NCBI GenBank assembly: GCA_024704765.1
Contig: JAKMXF010000056.1
Location: 1 to 55,699 of the forward strand
DNA length: 55,699 nucleotides
DNA from: Oopsacas minuta
Taxonomy: Eukaryota > Porifera > Hexactinellida > Lyssacinosida > Leucopsacidae
Reading direction: 5' to 3'
Of the stretch, positions 20,588-33,153 are shown piece after piece. The stretch's first letter is position 1; every line of letters begins with the position of its first letter. The position numbers and the translations under genes were made by a program. The notes beneath the pieces were generated by a model, which had not been told where the DNA came from, ran no database searches, and saw only the letters and a program-made list of their open reading frames with translations.

Positions 20588-21819
20588 TATATATTCACTA
20601 GTTCATCTATGGTAATTTTCCTGAGCCGAAATCAGAAAGTTGGAGGCTATCAGCAAAAGAGACGATGTTCATAGATCTAAAATTTCGTTGAGATACCTGG
20701 AATCTTGACCGTGGGGGCGAGGGAATCGAATAATATAGGCATGATTAGAGGGAGCGTATGATAAGACATTTGAAGCTATCAGCAGATCATTGTCCACCCG
20801 CTTAGTAATAACAAGGTCAAGAGTGTGACCCGAGTGATGGGTTGGACTTGTTATGTGTTGCTGGAGGTCAAACATTCTGATGGTGTCGGTAAACAAGACG
20901 GTATGTATATCTGAAGGGAGATCGAAGTGGATGTCAAAATCTCCAGCTGATATAATCTTAGTCTGAATAGCTATAGTACGCTCAATTAGATCAGAGAAAA
21001 CTAAGATGAACTAAATAAAGGGAGATTTCCTTTTGGTAGGAGGTGGGCGGTGGAAGGAAATAAAACGACAGGAATTTACTGGAGGACAGGTTAAGGTCTA
21101 AATACTCGAAGGAAGAATAATTTGGTCCCGGGTTGACTTTGGAAGTGAAGAAGGTCCGATAAAGGATAGCTAGACCACCACCACGTGGAACGTGGTATGC
21201 TGGTCAGACGAAAGTCAGGGAGCAGATCGCGAAGCACACAGAGTGGTCTTTTCCCTCTTTAAGCCAGGTTTCCGTGATCATCAGGATGTCTAGTGAGTTG
21301 TAGATAGTCATCAGATAGTGGAGCGACTTTGTTGGATAATGTACGGGCATTTCAAAGACCAAAAATTAATTTATCTCTCCGAGCTACTTCACTTGCAATA
21401 TTTCTTAAGTTGTTTGGGTTCCGATTGAGTACATGCTGACATGGAGTGGAAGACACTTGAGTCTGAAGCAAGCGGTGGATGGATGTTAGTACCGAAATGT
21501 GTCTTGGAGCACGTTTCTTGTGTCCAGAACTCAATCATCTTCGTCTTATTCTATTTATTGATCGGCAATAAGGATAAGGAAAAGGGTTAAGAGAGCAAGG
21601 ATATACAAAGTAACGGAGGTTGAGAGAGCAGATTAAATCATTGAGGATAGAGCCATAAGAACTCAAAAATATTACATTGAAAATGAAAGAGCGGCCATGA
21701 ATAGTGCTTGACAAAAGTAAAAGTAAAATAACAATACAATAAGTAAAACGGTTGAAAAGTAAGGGGTAGTGACTGTGCTCTACACCTCTGTAAGTTTTTA
21801 TGAAGAACTTTGAATAAAA

Positions 21820-22965
21820 TATTTTAAGTGCAACTAAATGTATGTGAGATATACAACTTTGGCGAGGAAATCATTATCCTTGAAGCAATAGGCTAGGCGA
21901 TGACTATTGGAGTCATGAAAATCTATAATTTCGGATCTAAACTCGAACACACGCAGAACTGCTTTACCTCGTTATAACCATCTGACTGCAGTAAAATATA
22001 AAGCTTTTATTCATACTCAGCTCATTATCTTGGTATAGTTTGATAAAAAGACGAGAGTTAGTTGCAGTTGATTTTATGGAGTTAATCGTTCCAGTGACAT
22101 GATTGAAGATTATTGACAGTTTCTCTGACATTGCTTTCGATGATAACACTTGTCTGTATAGCCAGCAATGATTTCAAATCATGTTTGGTGCCATATTTAT
22201 AGCCAGGACAATTACTCTTGTCTCTTCACCATCATAGCTGGCGCTCCATCTGTAGTGCAGAAAACTAGTTTCTTCAAATTAATAGATTGAAAGTAGATAT
22301 TGATGACATCGAAATGTCTTGCTCTTGCAGTAGTTTTAGTGATATGCAGAATAGGAATTCTGTTTTCATACTGTCATGATCAATTTATCGGACATATAAG
22401 TTAAGCTGGGAAAGGGATTCAAAATCTGTAGATTCATCGAATTGAATCGCAAATACTGGGCTGTTATTAATGACTGCAACAACTTGATCTTCGATATCCT
22501 CATCAAGGTGCAATATACGCCGTTGGATTGTAGTATTTGACAATGACAACCGAGCCACTTTCTTTGAATGATCTTCTCCGAGCATCCTTTTGACAAGAAT
22601 TTAAACAAACGGTGCAATGAGAATTTCACCAATGGTGTGAGGTTTTCTTTGTCTTGGCAATCATATAGAAAATTTCATAGGATGCTGTCAACGCAGCATC
22701 ATTTTGCTGTTGACATCTTATTGTTGAATTAAAACTTGCTGCTTTAAGAGAGCGTTCTAAGTGGTGAAGGGATCTCATATCTTTGTGTACATATGTTGGA
22801 TGAACACTCTCCAAATTTGCCTTAAGTTTATTCGGCCTCATACTATGAGTTGCCATTACTTTGTGACAAATCACGCATTGTGGTCTTCGTATTCCTCCAA
22901 TTGTGATGCTTGTAAATCCAAGTTGAAGGTAGTCGTGACTATACTTTTATTGTTTGATGCCATGC
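21820..22965 (-). pseudogene. ZBED5-like hAT transposase, broken
   Basis: In minus-strand order: start MASNNKSIVTTTFNL at 22965; CVICHKVMATHSMRPNKLKA with NLESVHP (BED-type finger); IAKTKKT; LSLSNTTIQRRILHLDEDIE then FAIQFDESTDFESLSQLNLY (the first catalytic Asp region, Asp-Glu-Ser-Thr-Asp); LSSKAMSEKLSIIFNHVTGT then INSIKSTATNSRLF; and near 21830-21940 VFEFRSEIIDFHDS with DNDFLAKVVYLTYI. This follows the ZBED5/SCAND3 type of hAT ORF. Multiple frameshifts, and the C-terminal dimerisation region is missing. Confidence 0.75.
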
Positions 22966-22979
22966 CATAGTACATTAGT

Positions 22980-24735
22980 TAGTTATAATTTCATCCTGTG
23001 AGCACATACATATGTATATTGCCTTCAATGTATATTGTATTTGATTGGGCAAATCCTTGAAGTGGCATGATCTTAATCACAAGATCATAATTGGTTTCTG
23101 CTTAGTTCTATGGTTGTCGTTGGCGGTGAATTAGACATTAAACTTTAATCAACTTTGCAATGTATACGTTGCACTTCACCTGCGTTACAGTTCATACGAG
23201 TTAAAGTTCAATTGCGTTATATAGTATACATATATCCTATACATCATAATCATCTATTGAATATAAGCTATACAATAATTCTATTAATTACAGGAAAGGT
23301 AATCACAAAAACGAAAGTGTAAAACTTATTAAGCTTTGATGTTTAGATTGTTCCAGGATGCAAAGTATGTTTGCTCTGCTCTACTCAAATAACAGAATTA
23401 CTCTATGGAAAAATAGAATACACGTGTAATCTACAAGTAGATTGATTAGACACAATTACTCCACCTTCACATATCCTGAATGAATCTAGAGGAATGAGCA
23501 CGGACATTCAAAGTTTACAGTCAGCAGTGACTTAGACATATTTCTTTACCAATTAGCATACGTGTGAATATTCATCACACTATTACGATATGAATACTCA
23601 ATCATTGACTATTTAATTAATATATATCAACTATAATTTAGGGAATGATAGAAGACGTGATTAGTCGACTTCCTAAAGAGCTTGAATTTTCACCAAGGTA
23701 AAGCAAGCCCCTCACATTCACGCTCACAAATGTGAAAATGAAAGAAATTACAGCTCCCAGAATAGAAGAATACCATGAAGATATTCTTGAATCTTCATTA
23801 GATCAACTGAGTATCCAATTCTCAGTTGACAAAAGGCTGAACAATATGATATACCAATGAGCCTAATTGGAGAATTAGTCCATCATACTACACGGGAACA
23901 GTCATAGCTCCTTACCTTAGCACCTTAATTTAGCTCTCGTCACTCTCTTTCAGGTTTATTTGATGTTTCTGAATATATTATTAGTTAGTCTAGCGCGTAT
24001 TCAAGGAGATATGTCTAATTAGAGATAATGACTATAAGAAGGTATTGTTCTGATAACTCTATACAGAAGTAGTAGTGTTTTTAATGATAGGGCATGTATA
24101 AATTTGCCTATAAAAGGAAATCATTACCTGACAAAACTATCAGAACAGTCGAGTGTTTTATTAGGATGATGAAAACTTTCGTCAGATGCCTGGAAGGAAA
24201 GATTATAATAGTATTTCGCATAATGTGCAAGTCCAGAAAAGATTAATCCTTTGGAATTTACGGGAGCTATATGCAGAATTCAAAAAGAAGACATGAAGGT
24301 GTAAGATTTAGTACATACAGTATGTATTTAAAATAAAACAGAATAATGAAAAATACTATAGATATTGTTTCGTGAATTTTGTCCAAAGTAGTCTCTTCCT
24401 GCAGATTCATGTGGAACTCATTCCTTATGTGCCTGCTCTATCCATCAAATGGTTATACTCCTCGTCCATGCTCCAGACTTCTATAAAGAATTGATATAAA
24501 AATAGTATGTTCAGCTGAAGATACTTATTGTATGATTCATCGTTGTGAAAATTTTCCAGGAAAAAAGAATCACAGAAACTCAGAAATTATCTCAAAGCAT
24601 AACAAACAATAGAAATAACAGTGTTAAATTACAATATATTTTGAGTTTGATGAAATTCTTTCTGGCTTGAATATTCGTAGAATGATATATACTTATCAAA
24701 GGAGTATATAAATTTTTGAATTAGTGATTAGAATC
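22980..24735. other. Noncoding stretch
   Basis: AT-rich with no supported gene. A short coding-like phrase near 23644-23700 (MIEDVISRLPKELEFSPR, followed by GTAAAG) and another at 23739-23860 could not be assigned to any family. Confidence 0.3.
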
Positions 24736-24737
24736 TA

Positions 24738-26029
24738 CATGGGTTGTTCAATAAATAATTAGACTTTTTCATAATTCATATAGTAAACCTATACTTATCA
24801 TAATTGATTATCAAATGTTTCGATAAATTCCCCCTTTGACTTTATACATCGTTTCCATCGTTCTGGTAGCTTTTACAGCCCAGTGGTATGGAATTCTTTA
24901 GGTGTCCCATTTTCCCACTGTATGATTTCGTACTCCAGCCATTTGAAATCCTCAAATCTCTTCCCTCGAAGAGGTCTCTTCATCTCTCTAAACAGCCAGT
25001 AGCCGCTGGTAGCCAGGTCTGGACTGTGCGGGGGATGAGGGAGGTATTCAAATCTAAAGTCGTCAATTGCAGCCATTGTCTTGGAGCTTACATGGGACCT
25101 TGCGTTGTCATGCTGCAGCAATACGCCACGTGTTAACTTTCCCTCGCCTCTCACGTTTATTCGCTTGACGCAATTCGTTCAATTCGTCAACGTAATAATC
25201 ACTGTTTATGGTTGTCTTCTCAGGCAACCAGTTGAGGTGTATAATTCCTTCCCTATCTCAAAATACTGTTCCCACTCTCTTCCCTGCTGATTTTGCGGCC
25301 TTTACTTTGATATGTACCAGTTCATCACGTCCCTTCCACTGCTTCGATTGAGTTTTACCCTCTGGTTCATAATAATGAAACCAAGTTTAATCCCCCTTTA
25401 CTATACGTTCCAAAAGTCTTCCTCTACCAGATATCATGAAAGTAATTCTTTGCTAACTCTGACCCTTTCGCGTTTTTGTTCTTTTGAAAGAAGTTTCGGG
25501 ACGCAACGCGCAGTTACCTTCGACATTTCCAGATCTTCAGTAATAATCGAGTGTAGTGTGGCTTTTGATATGCCTACCCTCTCTTCTAACTCTCGCAGGG
25601 TTATTCGTCTGTCCTCCTCGATATTTCTGCGAGTTGTTGAGGAAGTCGGACGACCTGGAAGAGGATCATCGTGGCGGACCTTATCGCCATTATCAAAACG
25701 TTCGATCCATCTATATATGGTGGCTTTCGAAGGACATTCATCTCCGAAAATATCCTGCATTTCATGAATAATGTATGAGTCAGTCTTCCCCTTTTGCCAC
25801 AGGTACCAAAATATTTGTCGTTTTCCTTCTTTGCTACAATCAACTAGTTGAAAAAAGTAGCCGATACAAATGAAACTTTATACTGAAGAATATGCTAGTA
25901 GAGTAAAGAGTATATTGTATCAAAGTTAGACAATCAAGTTAGGCTTGTAATCTGATATTAGGCTTAGAGCTGTATTAACTACAATATGAATTCGATACAT
26001 TAGTTTCATTACTTATTAAACAACCCTTG
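24738..26029 (-). mobile_element. Mariner copy 3, complete ends
   Basis: The inverted ends read CATGGGTTGTTCAATAAATA (left) and CAAGGGTTGTTTAATAAGTA (right, reverse complement). The left flank is TA (24736-24737) but the right flank is CA, so the target duplication has decayed by one base. Length is 1,292 bp. It is the best-preserved sibling of copies 1 and 2 and served as reference for them. Confidence 0.88.
24798..25841 (-). pseudogene. Mariner transposase, broken (copy 3)
   Basis: Pieces: SKATIYRWIERFDNGDKVRH, DDPLPGRPTSS, ITLRELEERVGISKATLHSI then ITEDLEMSKVTARCVPKLLS in one open frame (25434-25760), and at 24873-25154 VLLQHDNARSHVSSKTMAAI, YLPHPPHSPDLATSGYWLFR. Where siblings have Ala-Pro-Ser-Asp, this copy reads Ala-Thr-Ser-Gly, so the last catalytic Asp is lost. 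The start ATG seen at 1500 in copy 2 is TTG here. Confidence 0.82.
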
Positions 26030-27089
26030 CAATTGAGTATGATCAATTTGAAATACACTCGGCCAGCATATCTCCATATACTTCAATTCCATCGATAAAC
26101 TAACCTCTCATTCTTACATTTCTAAAGCTCAAACTTCCTATTATAAATGTGAAAAGATCTGCTTAACATTGCATCAGCAATTTTTTTTCTTGACTTTGCT
26201 GGAAATACTCGTTTGTTGTAAAGATCAAGTACAAGCGTTCATAGGAAATATTCAAGTAACTGTACACCCGATAGTTACCTATTAACGTGAGAATAGTTAC
26301 TCGAATTTAATACTAATCCAAATGAATACAACCTTTGCAAATTTCGCAAGAGTGACTTACATTTTAGAAATTATTCCCATCAGATCTTTCCGTATCACCT
26401 CTGATGACATAGATCATAATCTGATTATGATTTACTTAATCCAATAATTGATTACTGAGCATTTAAGCTCACACTAATACAGATTTGCAAACTGGAATAT
26501 TTCAGCGATTGGTGTGCTGACACTATACGAATCGAAATGTTGTAGAATTTGTGTTTAGCAGAGAATGGATTTAGGACTTGGAATCAGAATTATCTTTGCT
26601 ACTTAGTACGGAAGTCACTATGCGGCGCCATCGATGGAACGAGAGTAACTGCCAGAGCAAGTATACACTGACCAAAAGAACACACCATAATGACATCACT
26701 ACAAAGATTTAAACACAGCTCTTCAAACCCTTGCCTTCCAGACGTTTAATTCATTGATATTCAAGAAGATCAAATAACTGAAATGGGGTACATATTGGAA
26801 ACTGATTAAGCTTGGCGCAATAATCCCATTATGATAGATGCGTAATATTTACACAAACATATATATAGATATTGATATATTATTAACAAATAACTTATAT
26901 ATAGCTCAACTATACCATAGTACGGTTTTTGTTTATTACCTTTTCTAACTTCGAGGAAATGTCCTGGTTCGGATATATGAAGTCACCTTTTTGAATGAGG
27001 GTATGCGGTTTTTGTATAGCAAAAAACTGTACAATACTATAGCTCAGTTTTATATAAGGAATCTCGACTATTAAACGCAAGAAGGCTGT
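26030..27089. other. Noncoding stretch
   Basis: No gene or clear repeat seen; AT-rich with a run of TATATA near 26860-26900. Confidence 0.3.
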
Positions 27090-27640
27090 AAATATGTATG
27101 TTTGTATGTCAGAATTGATTGAAGAAACTGCAGGAACTCCAGGGTTGATTTTTAGTATACAAGAGTAGTTCGGGCATGGCTCGGACAAGATCGAGACTTG
27201 GACAAATAATCACGCCTATGACGAAATTATGGCGTCATTGTAACCTTCTTAGAATTCCTAAAATCACATTATTGACCACTGTTCAGCTAATATACATGAT
27301 GGAAGTTTGAAATTTGAATCACAGGTACCCCATATGGTGGCATGTTCTGATGTCATGATTTCGGCCTAAATGCACTCATCATGGGATTATTGCGTCATTA
27401 CATCTTTTCAAGAATTTTCCAAATTTCGATATTTTTGGGAAATTCATTATATTCTCGACACCAATTTCCCGATTTCTAACTTCAAGTGACCTACGAGCTG
27501 CTGTATTACTCCACAAGGACATTAAATGGAATTTGGATGGACGATGGATAATAATAAATTAATATATCCCCAAAGAATTCTTCTCAGGCACGTAGTGCTG
27601 AGTATAATACCCGGCCGCCTAGCCAACAAGAAAATTAGTT
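27090..27640 (+). repeat. Dispersed repeat family, copy 1
   Basis: It shares phrases, in the same order, with 35280-35600 and, reversed, with 53150-53520: TGTATGT..CAGAATTGATTG then AAGAAACTG, then TTTTTAGTATACA, CGAGACTTGGACAA, CACGCCTATGACGAAATTAT, GCGTCATTGTAA, AAAATCACA. Near its end, GAGTATAATACCCGGCCGC is also shared with copy 2. No coding capacity. It may be a SINE-like or MITE-like family of several hundred bp. Confidence 0.65.
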
Positions 27641-28619
27641 ATTTACTATTTAAGCCAACCTGCGGCTAGCAAGTGACGTGCGCTAGTTGTTAACAATTGT
27701 TAACTAACACAATACACATATCAAGAGGCCAGGGTAATTGTTCCGAATCGTTTTAGGGGATGAACTTTATGTATGTGTATATCATTGTTTGGGTGCCTGG
27801 GTCGGTTTAGACGCATAAATGATTAGTGTTGGAGATCGTATTCTTGTGAAATTTACTTAGATGTTGCCGCATTTTTGCATGGTAAACTCCCAAAGTCTGA
27901 TTTTGTTTCCCAAAAATTGCGTACCAATACTTATACCTCTCTGAAATGTAGTTAGTAGATAGCAAAGAATTCACCTCCCCTAATAGTTGAATTATGGGCG
28001 GGCAAAGTCGGATACCTACTCCGAAATTTTATCATTGTATATCAAATTCAAGCCCAATACACGTAGCATCTCGCCCATCCTATTCCTGCCCTAGCAAGAT
28101 CATTATATGCATTATGTGCTGTAACAAATATTCTAAGGAGATTCCACTTAAAATGACATCGATTTCCCAAATATGTTGAGGAGCAAAGATCTAAATTTTC
28201 TCTAACCCATATTGAAAAGTTCGTGTTGTTTTAGAGGTGACGAGTAGAGTGACTACAAATATTTTTAACAATCGCTAACTAGAGGCGTATATTACGATGC
28301 CACAAATCCAGCGAGGATTGAAGGCCCGAGTGTATTTAGTGAGGAATTTGCGAAGGCCCCGTTTTCACCCTGGATATTAAAAAATATCAAAATCAAAAAG
28401 ATTATTGGGTTGTGAAACTCCTGCAATAGGTATACAGGATATTTTGGTATGTAGATATGGAATATCATGGGGAAAAACATTCAGGAAACATTATATAATA
28501 ATATACCAAGCTTGAACAAATATACATAAATTAAAAATATTGCACCGAAGGATACACATACTAAAACACCCAAAATATCGAAGTATAATTTAGATCAGAT
28601 TCAGCCATAACATTGGAAA
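27641..28619. other. Noncoding stretch downstream of the G-alpha gene
   Basis: No supported gene. On the minus strand this would be the 3' untranslated and downstream region of the exon ending at 28620. Confidence 0.3.
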
Positions 28620-28822
28620 CTATGTGACACCGGGTATAATCGTCCCTATGTTTCGAAGAAGGACTTCATTTTTTATAATTTCAAACACAATTTTGATGTT
28701 TTCAGTGTCGGTAGCTTGAGTGTAATGGTGGTACACGTTACTTCGATTCTGATTTTGTGTCCATATCATCGCAAACATATTGTAAATAAATTCTCTTGCC
28801 GATTTCTCATCCTTTGGTGGTC
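28620..28822 (-). CDS. Terminal coding exon of a G-protein alpha subunit
   Basis: After a TAG acceptor (28823-28825) the exon completes a Gly codon and reads PPKDEKSAREFIYNMFAMIW, then YHHYTQATDTENIKIVFEII, KNEVLLRN, ending GTIIPGVT and TAG at 28620-28622. AREFI..MF and TQATDTENI are the alpha-4/beta-6 and G5 regions of G-alpha proteins; the G5 loop normally reads Thr-Cys-Ala-Thr and here has Gln for Cys. The splice phase (exon ends with G, next begins GA) joins exactly to 44800-45083 and makes the usual Phe-x-Gly-Pro-x-x-Asp run. The last residues, which normally select the receptor, are unlike those of Gq, Gi, Gs or G12. Confidence 0.82.
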
Positions 28823-28829
28823 CTATAAA

Positions 28830-31800
28830 TAGAATTAAACATTATGTACGATTAACTTAACAATAGAGCAAAAGATTCAAGATAGAGACATATGGTTTTG
28901 GCCGAGAAAATGATGGAGGATGGGAATTCTATATAAATTCTATAGAAATAAAAAGCGATTAACTTGCATATAGTCATATAGTAAGAGAAAAAGTTGAAAT
29001 TGTTTACCTAAGAAATGCCCCACACATATTATAGGGTATGACCCGAAAACCCTGTGGGCCGCTGATTAGACATACGGCAGCTCTAGATTTGGGAAATTTG
29101 GAATATATTATTATATTATCAAAAAATCTATAATTATGGCTGAATATTTTTATTATCTTAGAATTGATATATATCCCGCGTTATAAGATAAAGTAACTGA
29201 CTGATTGCAAACTGATACGAATCAGCAGGCGGTACATGAGGCTGTGAGCACCGATAACGATGACATGATTCTACCTATAGTAGCAAATAATTAATATCAA
29301 ATGAAAGGATATATACTTATAAAACTCTTCTTTTTCGCTTTCTTTGTGGCCGATTTTAGACCATTAGCATTTAAAAAGCCTCAACCTGTGGTTTAAAATA
29401 CAGCTCGCCCGGATTAAAGCCTAGCGACAGAATTAATCTATACCACATATGCCACATTTGGAACAATTATTCATAGGCCCCTTAACTAAGAAGATTGGTT
29501 ATAAACAAAAACATATAATCATACTGGGATAATACAGACCCTTAGAAATCTAGTTTCTGAATTACTCCATCTCATATTAATTTTGTACAGATACTAATTG
29601 AACAAGTAAATAGTTCATTATCTAAATAATGATCGAAAACATTTAGGTGAAACAATTTGAATATAACCCAGGACGATGTTAACAACCTGGTTAAATAATA
29701 CTTTGAGGTATGAAATCCTAAGAATGTATAAATGTTGAAGGATTTATAATTGTATATATGGTGGATAAAGTTTAACTCATCCGCCGTATTCACTAAGAAG
29801 ATAAGAACGAAATTCACAATTGAGAACTAAATACGATCATAAGTCCAAAGTTCGAACTCAAGGTTAGGACCTGATTAAAGGTAGTGGGGCCCATTGGCAA
29901 AATATCTTGTGGGCCCCCTCTATTAATTTATACTACAAGAAATTGAGTATATTCAAATAAATCAACAATGGTAATAGCATCAATCGGAATGCGACGGAAA
30001 GTATCTCGAGTTCACTCCTAACATTGGGTATTATATCACCAAAGCCGTTTTCATACCACGATTCGAAGCACTATAGCCCCAAACCTGACGGAGTTATTCA
30101 CGTTTGAAAATATTTTGGTAGACGATTTTAGTTTATTCGAGCATTAATGATGAAGAACTCTTAGTTTTGGAGCTACAGGGCTGGCTATAACACCATTCAA
30201 TAGTTCAGACAATTCACTTCGCTCTGATAGGTAGAGAGGTCAAAAGAGGTTAGGTTAGTGAGATAATAACCAAAGGTGGAGTGAGGTCACAATTTTATCA
30301 AAATTTTATCAAAAAAGTTTCCAAAGATGCTAAAATTTCTGGCCAAAAGAGGAAAAATGCAATATTTAGCGAAAAAATTGGGAGTTGGATAGATTCAGCC
30401 ATTTGGGACAGGAATGGACGTTCAATCAAGGTGTTCAATTTCAAAATCCAATAACCTGTAACCATACCCACATCCTCGCTTTCCGAACAGGTCCGAAAAA
30501 GTATAATACTTTCAAATATAACTAATTATATCCAATACAACTATGGACAAACATATTACTCTATTAGAAACGTTGGTAGCTCTTCATCTATGTCACAAAT
30601 TTCGAAAAATAATTTCACATCATAAAGCATTATTTCAATGCTTTTCGATAATCTGAACAATTTCAGAAATCCATAAGAAATATTTGCAATTGGAATAGTG
30701 TGGTCCAGTTTCGAGAGGATTTAGTATCGTATATCTACTAGGCACCATAGTATAGGAATTCATGTTGATTAAAAGCAATAGGTTGGATATTAAGTGAAAT
30801 TCTTCTAAATGAGAATTGTATAAAAGGTAAAATATTCAGAAAACATCTAAAAAGTTACCTAAAGGTATTTTTCAGGGCTGTGGGCAGCTACCCACTCTGC
30901 CACACCACCCTTAAGTCCGAGCCTCTTGAAAACTCTCAGACCTAATAAAGGTAAAAGCGGTTGGATGAGATAAATTTGAAAAGTGAATTAAATGTCCCAA
31001 TCTTGTGCTAAAAATGGCTGAATTTAGCAACCTCGCAATACTTTCACTCACAAATTCAATTATTCACCCTTTTGGCTAGTAAATTAGCATATTTTGAGAA
31101 TTATTTGGGATGCAAATCTTCCAAAAATTCGTTATTAAATCACCAAACCGGCCATCAGGTGTCCACATAAGCTATCACGGTGAAAGCGAATCTTCTGAGT
31201 TGTCGAATAGGGTTGTTGCCACCCTTGGAGGTCCAATGCTGAAGTACTTATTCACATATAAAGCTCGAACAAATTCAAAATTTCTGTCATAATATTTTTC
31301 AAACGTCAAAACTCCGTCAATTATCGAACTATAGGGTTGGCGAATGCAGCGAAGTGATAACAATGATAATGACTGAGTAATCAAGTTTGCACAGTGAAGC
31401 AATAACAATGATAGATCTGATAGTAGGACACATTTCAAAAGAAACGGGCCCAGTATAAATCTACTGTTAAACCAAATATTTCGAGACGAAATATATTCTT
31501 CATTTAGGAGTAGTGAATCCTATTCACAAGTCAGGACAACTAAAAGGAAAGAAATTCACCTGCGAGAATAGCAACAGAAACAAGAAAGGTCTAAATTCCA
31601 AAAATAGACACATTCTATAAATTCAAATCACAATCAAAAGAATTGCCAACCAAAGACAATGAGCTATCTACTTCAACATCTTCCATTGTACCTCTTGGCG
31701 ATTCATTTATATCTAACTGATGCGAATTACTTGCAGTAGTGGACTCCAGTTTTATCGAGTCAGGGTACCAAGTTCCGGAGGTTGTAGAAGAGCAACATAA

Positions 31801-31969
31801 TTTTGCTGAGAAAGAAATACAACTTGTGATAACATTAGCTTGTAGGAAATATATCATAAGACATACGAAATCGTTGGATAGGCAAAAGGTAATGAAGATT
31901 GGAGAAATAATCGTAATAACTTCCCAAATTCTTGCAAGATTCATGGAAATGTAGGATATCTCCGATACT
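28830..31969. other. Noncoding stretch within the intron
   Basis: No supported gene. Patches reading GGGGCCCATTGG and GGGCCCCC near 29880-29925 resemble GGGGCCCTTGG at about 45252 and may be ends of the same transposon family. Near 30870-30910 a GC-richer patch contains, on the minus strand, TGGCAGAGTGGG, a match to a tRNA-type A box, without a B box. Confidence 0.35.
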
Positions 31970-33110
31970 GCCCGAAGTCCTTTCACACGACTTCATCCTT
32001 TGACAGGAGGTCCTGCAGAACATATATCGTTCTGTAACTCAGGGAAGAAATTTTGCTTGGCATGTAAGCTACTAACACGGATAAATAGTTCATTGACTCA
32101 AGGCTGTAATGACTGGAAGCATGCTAACGAGAGAATTTGGCCTCATGAAAATAGCCAGAAGCATATAGAAGCTATGGTAATAATGTGTACGAGAAAAAAA
32201 GGATTGGGAGTATGAATTGTCATGTGATCCAGGAGTTTGGAAAGCAATGACAGTATTCGCACAAGGTGATAGAGTGTGCAGTATCTGTAATAACATTTCT
32301 CAGCGAATGGAGTGAGAAATGTTATTACAGATACTGTGGAAAGGGAAAGACGAAGTAAGTGGATCTCTAAGTATTGGTAATAATAGGAGTGATGGAGGTC
32401 TCACAAATATAATTGAATACTTGCACTCGCACAACACATCGCCATGTTGCTTACAAAGGAAGGGATCTTCAACGATTTGCGAGGAAATTATTAGTTTAAT
32501 ATACAGCAAGGTGCTCAAGAAAATTATCCATCAACTAAAATAAGTGAAGTTTCACTCGATATTACACACACAGATCAACAAACATTGATTGTCTGCTATG
32601 TCCTACGGCTGGCCTAAGGCTTCAAAGGCTTCTGAGGTTTTCACAGATGATCGGGCATACCGGACAAGTGATAGCGGAAAGGATGCTAATCTTTTTAGAA
32701 GAATATAGAATCAATATAAACAATTGTCGTGGACAATCAATTGATAATGCATCAAATATGAGCGGTAAATATATTGGTGTCCAAAATATCATAGGATAAA
32801 AAGAATCCATAACGACATTAATACCATGTGCAGCTCATTCGCTCAATTTTGAGGGGCAAAGTTCCACTGAAAATACCATCTTTGGAATATGATATGGAAC
32901 AGAAGGTTGACTGTCGAAATGAAGCACGTTCAATAGTTAAAAAACTTGGTAAACTAGATTCTGTCATTCTTCTTGCACTGGGAAAACATTTTTGGAGCAC
33001 ATCCATCAAACTGCTTTCTCCTTTGAGTAAAGTACTTTAAATTTCAATGCCGTAGTATCGCTACTAAAGCCCCTATTGGTTTTGTTGAAACTCAGAAGAC
33101 AGAATTTAAA
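31970..33110 (+). pseudogene. ZMYM1-like hAT transposase, broken
   Basis: Readable pieces: FCNSGKKFCLACKLL near 32029-32073, NDWKHANERIWPHENSQKHI (TTF-type finger region) near 32107-32170, RFSQMIGHTGQVIAERMLIF near 32635-32700, NNCRGQSIDNASNMSGKYIG (second catalytic Asp region) near 32716-32775, and IPCAAHSLN near 32822-32850. The order is that of the ZMYM1/DUF4371 type of hAT ORF. Many stops and shifts, so it is old. The 3' end is followed after about 40 bp by mariner copy 5. Confidence 0.7.
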
Positions 33111-33153
33111 CATTTTCATAACTGTCTATGATTATGTGTGGAACCTGCCAGTA

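Larger units (their letters stand above)
15010..21540 (-). mobile_element. Non-LTR retrotransposon (LINE), broken and twice interrupted
   Basis: In minus-strand order: near 21350 IFGL then NARTLSNKVAPLSDD (start of the endonuclease), 20669-20896 MFDLQQHITSPTHHSGHTLD then LVITK (endonuclease C-terminus), about 18780-18992 IIVQFLSKLLQRSILTQLDL (reverse transcriptase entry region, degraded), and 15095-15310 SHVNKMCKATSLSLYRIGAL, RSYLDKLTLVRLVHAFISCR, LDYCTALF (the thumb/C-terminal region). The type is CR1/Jockey-like. Two later insertions (19676-20587 and 15353-18280) split it; without them about 2.7 kb remain. Stops and frameshifts throughout mean it is dead. Confidence 0.75.

Noticed and set aside
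30865-30915. tRNA-like A box (TGGCAGAGTGGG) on the minus strand
   Set aside because: No B box or cloverleaf could be found nearby.
31175-31438. Minus-strand ORF with YYDRNFEFVRALYVNKYFSI
   Set aside because: Coding-like composition, but no family recognised and no splice signals; not strong enough to list.
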